NCBI GenBank assembly: GCA_947071955.1
Contig: CAMTGL010000065.1
Span: 1-9,962, forward strand
DNA: 9,962 nucleotides
From: an uncultured Plesiomonas sp.
GTDB lineage: Bacteria > Pseudomonadota > Gammaproteobacteria > Enterobacterales > CAMTGL01
Direction of reading: 5' to 3'
The translations under genes were made by a program, and so were the position numbers. This document shows positions 7,637 through 9,962 of the stretch, in pieces. Under the pieces are notes generated by a model. The model worked only from the letters and a program-made list of their open reading frames with translations. It was not told the origin of the DNA and did no database searches. Each line of letters starts with the position of its first letter. The stretch's first letter is position 1.

Positions 7637-8212
7637 TTATCCGGCAATAAAATTTGCCAGCAGCGCATGCCCCTGTTCACTGAGAATACTTTCCGGATGA
7701 AACTGCACGCCATGCAGCGGCAATGTACGGTGGCGAATGCCCATGATCTCATCAAACTGGCCTTCACGCTCACTCCATGCGGTGATCTCAAACTCAGCAG
7801 GTAAGCTAGTATGATCAACCACCAGCGAATGGTAACGGGTCACTTTCAGCGGGTTATTCAGCCCCTCAAACACCCCTTGACCGGTATGCCTGATTGCCGA
7901 AACTTTACCGTGCATCACCTGTCTGGCTCTGACCACATCGGCACCAAATGCCTGCGCCATCGCCTGATGCCCTAAACAGACACCTAAAATCGGTAAACGA
8001 TCGGCAAAATGACGGATTGCAGCCAGTGAAATACCGGCCTCATTTGGAGTACAGGGGCCGGGCGATATCACCAGATGACGCGGGGCAAGCTGCTCAATAT
8101 CCGCCAATGTTAGGCTATCATTACGCCGCACGCACACTTCAACCCCCAGCTCACAAAAATACTGGTACAAGTTGTAGGTAAAAGAGTCGTAATTATCGAT
8201 AAGCAGCAGCAT
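7637..8212 (-). CDS. pabA: Aminodeoxychorismate synthase glutamine amidotransferase subunit PabA
   Basis: A 191-residue class I glutamine amidotransferase (E. coli PabA 187). It releases ammonia from glutamine for PabB, which turns chorismate into 4-amino-4-deoxychorismate for folate synthesis, in the cytoplasm. Visible motifs are LLIDNYDSFTYNL at the N terminus, the oxyanion loop SPGPCTPNEAG (50-60), catalytic Cys79 in GVCLGHQAMAQAFG, and His172/Glu174 in GVQFHPESILSEQG. The last two blocks and the RYHSLVV segment favour PabA over the paralogue TrpG, as does the E. coli neighbourhood with argD. A four-residue insertion (REGQFDEIM region, about 149-157) accounts for the extra length. The ATG at 8212 is preceded by a weak CCGAG site. 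A candidate -10 (TATAGC, minus strand, about 30 nt upstream) is visible, but its -35 is poor. Confidence 0.95.
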   Translation of the reverse strand: MLLLIDNYDSFTYNLYQYFCELGVEVCVRRNDSLTLADIEQLAPRHLVISPGPCTPNEAGISLAAIRHFADRLPILGVCLGHQAMAQAFGADVVRARQVMHGKVSAIRHTGQGVFEGLNNPLKVTRYHSLVVDHTSLPAEFEITAWSEREGQFDEIMGIRHRTLPLHGVQFHPESILSEQGHALLANFIAG

Positions 8213-8471
8213 AAAAAACTCGGGGCAATATGACCATAACCGCTATACAGTTTGGGGCTGAAAGCGATAAAAGATGTGCTGGTTTATACCCAGATCAGCC
8301 GGAATATCAAGACTCGCTATCCGCAGGCGTGTTCGTTTGCCGGTAAAATAAAAACCGCCCAATCTAAACCTCCCCTATTGTATCAGGCAAGTTTACACCG
8401 AGCGGTTCTTTACAGCACACAGCCAGATATCACCCAGCAACCGAGGCTGGATAACCCCTTAGCAAGGCTGC
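8213..8471. other. 259 nt intergenic stretch upstream of pabA, no gene supported
   Basis: No convincing coding sequence is seen. A plus-strand open frame at 8252-8479 begins with TTG, has no ribosome site and no recognisable product. A 5-bp hairpin (CCAGC/GCTGG around 8434-8450) lies downstream of the HdeA-like gene but has no T tract. The region must carry the 3' end of that transcript and the pabA promoter. In E. coli fic, yhfG and ppiA lie between pabA and tsgA; I see no remnant of them here. Confidence 0.5.
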
Positions 8472-8804
8472 TTATTTAGCGATTTTCTCACCAGCCAGTT
8501 GACGCATGGCGTTATCCATAGCGGTAACTAGCAGCATTTGCGGATCTTTTGCGCAGAATGCGTTCAGGTTGGCAATCACTTTACCGTCAACGTCGGCTGA
8601 TTTGTCAATCTTCAGGCCACGGGTTTCCACACTGGCGTTACCCATCATGGCAACCAGTTCGGCCACATCTTGACTGTTCTCTTTGGCCATCTCACCGGCA
8701 TCAGCACAAGTCATGTACATTTCAGCCGGTAAACCTGCAGGTTCTGCAGCCCATACCGCTGGAGCTGCCGTCAACGCCAAAGCAAACAATGCAATCTTTT
8801 TCAT
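8472..8804 (-). CDS. HdeA/HdeB-like small periplasmic protein
   Basis: A 110-residue protein with a clear signal peptide (two Lys, then a hydrophobic core, cleavage expected after AVWA, residue 19). The mature part contains exactly two cysteines, Cys33 in MTCAD and Cys84 in FCAKDPQ, 51 residues apart. HdeA and HdeB of E. coli have the same plan: similar total length, a WTC or MTC near the mature N terminus, a second Cys in a CxKxPQ/CTQDKQ context, about 48 residues spacing, and one disulfide. Those proteins are acid-activated periplasmic chaperones. The family match is by pattern, not alignment, and acid protection is not shown for this member. A weak GGGATGAG site lies next to the ATG at 8804. 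It follows the glycine-zipper gene by 56 nt in the same direction, with no terminator between, so the two are probably cotranscribed. Confidence 0.7.
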   Translation of the reverse strand: MKKIALFALALTAAPAVWAAEPAGLPAEMYMTCADAGEMAKENSQDVAELVAMMGNASVETRGLKIDKSADVDGKVIANLNAFCAKDPQMLLVTAMDNAMRQLAGEKIAK

Positions 8805-8860
8805 TTTCTCATCCCGTTAAAGCAAATTAATCTGTATAAAAAAGTCAGGTAAGCCGCTAA

Positions 8861-9226
8861 TTACTTAATGCGACCGATGATTGCACCACCGGCACCACCA
8901 ACCACTGCACCTTTAATCGCGCCTTCAATACCGTTACCAGACAACAGACCGGCGGCTACACCAACAGCGGCACCCACTTTTGCGCCTTTGCGTGAATCTC
9001 GGCCTGTTCTGCCTTTATCCGTCAACGCACCTGCACCTGCACCTAACGCCGCGCCTTTGAGTACGCCGTTAATGCCGTTACCGGAAACTAAACCGACTGC
9101 TGCGCCAACCATTGCCCCTTTGGTCATACGGTTAGCGGAAAAGGCCGCAGGTGCGGTCAGTAATGATGCTGATGTCAACAGTACGATCAGTAAACGCGGT
9201 ACACGAACACCTAATTTGGCTACCAT
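8861..9226 (-). CDS. Exported glycine-zipper protein with internal duplication
   Basis: A 121-residue protein. I chose the ATG at 9226 because TGGGAGA precedes it and a signal peptide follows directly (hydrophobic residues 11-28, cleavage expected near AFS-AN at 30); the frame is open further upstream to 9313 but without a ribosome site. The mature protein is mostly Gly and Ala with GxxxG spacing, the pattern of glycine-zipper membrane segments as in the 17-kDa surface antigen and YMGG-like families. There is no lipobox Cys, so it is not a lipoprotein of the 17-kDa type. Two halves, about residues 36-71 and 80-121, repeat each other (KGAxVGAAVG...SGNGIxGxxKGA) around a charged linker KGRTGRDSRK. 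It probably inserts in or lines a membrane, perhaps the outer membrane; its role is unknown. The HdeA-like gene follows at 56 nt. Confidence 0.75.
   Translation of the reverse strand: MVAKLGVRVPRLLIVLLTSASLLTAPAAFSANRMTKGAMVGAAVGLVSGNGINGVLKGAALGAGAGALTDKGRTGRDSRKGAKVGAAVGVAAGLLSGNGIEGAIKGAVVGGAGGAIIGRIK
8864..9121 (-). repeat. Internal tandem duplication in the glycine-zipper gene
   Basis: Codons 36-71 (9014-9121) and 80-121 (8864-8989) encode matching units. Both read KGA, one residue, VGAAVG, then SGNGI, one residue, G, two residues, KGA, and a Gly/Ala tail. At DNA level the copies have drifted at many third positions and the second carries a short insertion (VAAGLL), so the duplication is old rather than an active repeat. 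Confidence 0.8.
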
Positions 9227-9365
9227 GCGCTTTTCTCCCACTTTGTAAGCGATATCTATGAGCAGTAATGCACTGCTTAACTGCCGCACACAATACAAGG
9301 TGTGTAAGCACATGTTTTAACATTTCGTGGCATTTACCCGTTTTATCCCCCTATAAAAGAGAAAA

Positions 9366-9404
9366 ATTATCTACGTAGATCACATTTCCATACAATTTTG
9401 TATG
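9366..9404. promoter_or_regulatory. Palindromes and candidate promoter between glycine-zipper gene and tsgA
   Basis: Two perfect palindromes lie here: ATCTACGTAGAT (9369-9380) and CATACAA-TT-TTGTATG (9389-9404). On the minus strand TTGTAT (9390-9395), an 18-nt spacer and GATAAT (9366-9371) form a plausible sigma-70 promoter for the glycine-zipper gene, which would give a leader of over 100 nt. Between the two elements the minus strand reads AAATGTGATCTA, a perfect CRP half-site, but the other half does not match. A possible tsgA promoter is TTTACA (9453-9458), 15 nt, TATTTT (9474-9479), with a short spacer. All are read by eye. Confidence 0.4.
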
Positions 9405-9504
9405 ACATAAAGTTACACTTTAGTGATCTGACGCACAAAGCTACGCAAACGTTTTACATAGACTGCGCGCTTTTATTTTCTCACTCCAAATACGGTAACT
9501 TGCG

Positions 9505-9962
9505 ATGAGCACAATGAACCGAATCCGATTAACCTGGATTAGCTTCCTGTCATTTGGCCTGACTGGCGCCCTGATTGTTGTCACAGGAATCGTCATGAAC
9601 TCAGTGGCTGATTTCTTTGACATTCCGCTGGCTGACATGGGTAACACCTTCACCTTTCTCAATACCGGTATTCTGGTCGCGATATTTTTGAATGCGTGGT
9701 TGGTCGATATTATCTCTCTCAAACGACAGTTAAGTTTTGGCTTTGTGCTGATGCTGTTAAGCGTGTTGGGGCTAATGTTCAGCCACGGGCTGGGATTATT
9801 CTCACTGTGTATGTTTGTGCTAGGTATCGTCAGCGGCATTACCATGTCAATTGGTACCTATTTAATCGCCCATCTGTATCATGGCCGCCAGCGTGGTTCT
9901 ATGCTGTTGATTACTGACTCTTTTTTCAGTATGGCGGGTATGATTTTTCCGGTCGCGGCGGG
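9505..9962 (+). CDS. tsgA: MFS transporter TsgA, N-terminal part (3' end outside window)
   Basis: The frame runs open from the ATG at 9505 to the window end, covering 152 codons of a protein that is about 393 residues in E. coli. TsgA is a major facilitator superfamily inner membrane protein; its substrate is not established. The N terminus MSTMNRIRLTWISFLSFGLTGAL aligns without gaps to my memory of E. coli TsgA (MTNSNRIRLTWISF), which fixes the start at 9505 rather than the ATG at 9514. Conserved stretches include NTFTFLNTGI, FLNAWLVDI, SGITMSIGTYL and the end RQRGSMLLITDSFFSMAGMIFPVAA. About four to five membrane segments are visible (residues about 10-30, 50-68, 75-95, 97-118, 135-152). 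The ribosome site is weak (TACGGTAA). It is transcribed away from the glycine-zipper gene, in the same orientation as in E. coli. Confidence 0.93.
   Translation, partial: MSTMNRIRLTWISFLSFGLTGALIVVTGIVMNSVADFFDIPLADMGNTFTFLNTGILVAIFLNAWLVDIISLKRQLSFGFVLMLLSVLGLMFSHGLGLFSLCMFVLGIVSGITMSIGTYLIAHLYHGRQRGSMLLITDSFFSMAGMIFPVAA

Noticed and set aside
7534..7818. Minus-strand 94-codon frame overlapping the pabA 3' end
   Set aside because: It is mostly an alternative frame of pabA, with an atypical Cys- and Arg-rich composition and no start signal.
8252..8479. Plus-strand 75-codon frame between pabA and the HdeA-like gene
   Set aside because: It starts with TTG, has no ribosome site, resembles nothing I know and overlaps the end of the HdeA-like gene antisense.
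8861..9248. Repeat-rich Pro/Ala frame on the plus strand opposite the glycine-zipper gene
   Set aside because: The Pro-rich translation is the expected antisense of Gly codons (GGN read as NCC) and not a gene.
9227..9313. Longer glycine-zipper protein starting at 9313
   Set aside because: It would bury the signal peptide behind 29 residues, and the ribosome site TGGGAGA is at the ATG 9226.
9441..9845. Minus-strand 134-codon frame opposite tsgA
   Set aside because: It is antisense to the well-recognised tsgA frame and has no recognisable product.
1..9962. CRISPR array, insertion sequence, tRNA or rRNA, phage or defence genes
   Set aside because: I saw no regularly spaced direct repeats, transposase motifs, tRNA-like cloverleaf with CCA end, or phage and defence proteins in any frame.

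Overview
The window is a chromosomal segment of a gammaproteobacterium in or close to the Enterobacterales. The 64 visible C-terminal residues of CRP match my memory of the E. coli protein at every position. The flanking frame crp-yhfK ... argD-pabA ... tsgA is the one I know from E. coli, with the same gene orientations. Inside that frame sits a block (argD, astA, astD, DUF1338 gene) that I remember from vibrios near crp. A lineage with both characters, such as Plesiomonas, fits best, but the species is an inference from memory and no search was run.

Layout, left to right. The 3' end of crp (+) is followed by a clear intrinsic terminator. yhfK (+) encodes a FUSC-type inner membrane protein and also ends at a strong terminator. 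The terminator abuts the 3' end of a minus-strand cluster, transcribed right to left: argD (acting also as astC), astA, astD and a DUF1338 gene, with gaps of only 62, 34 and 51 nt. Upstream of it on the same strand lies pabA, separated from argD by 256 nt that hold two perfect inverted repeats. After a 259 nt stretch with no convincing gene come two small minus-strand genes for exported proteins: an HdeA/HdeB-like periplasmic protein and a glycine-zipper protein with an internal duplication. A 278 nt divergent intergenic region with two perfect palindromes and a CRP-like half-site leads to the 5' part of tsgA (+), cut by the window end.

How the genes fit together. AstA succinylates arginine, an ArgD/AstC-type transaminase handles succinylornithine, and AstD oxidises succinylglutamate semialdehyde: steps 1, 3 and 4 of the arginine succinyltransferase pathway. 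AstB (step 2) and AstE (step 5) are absent here and must be elsewhere if the pathway is complete. The single argD in the cluster probably serves both arginine biosynthesis and catabolism. The DUF1338 protein at the end of the cluster belongs to the family of Fe(II)-dependent 2-oxoadipate dioxygenase/decarboxylases; it keeps a plausible metal triad but has a long N-terminal extension and no established role with the ast genes. PabA (folate synthesis) is a neighbour rather than a pathway partner.

No wholly new multi-gene system is evident. The points most worth following are the DUF1338-ast association, the HdeA-like/glycine-zipper pair sitting where E. coli has fic-yhfG-ppiA, and the inverted repeats upstream of argD and between the glycine-zipper gene and tsgA.
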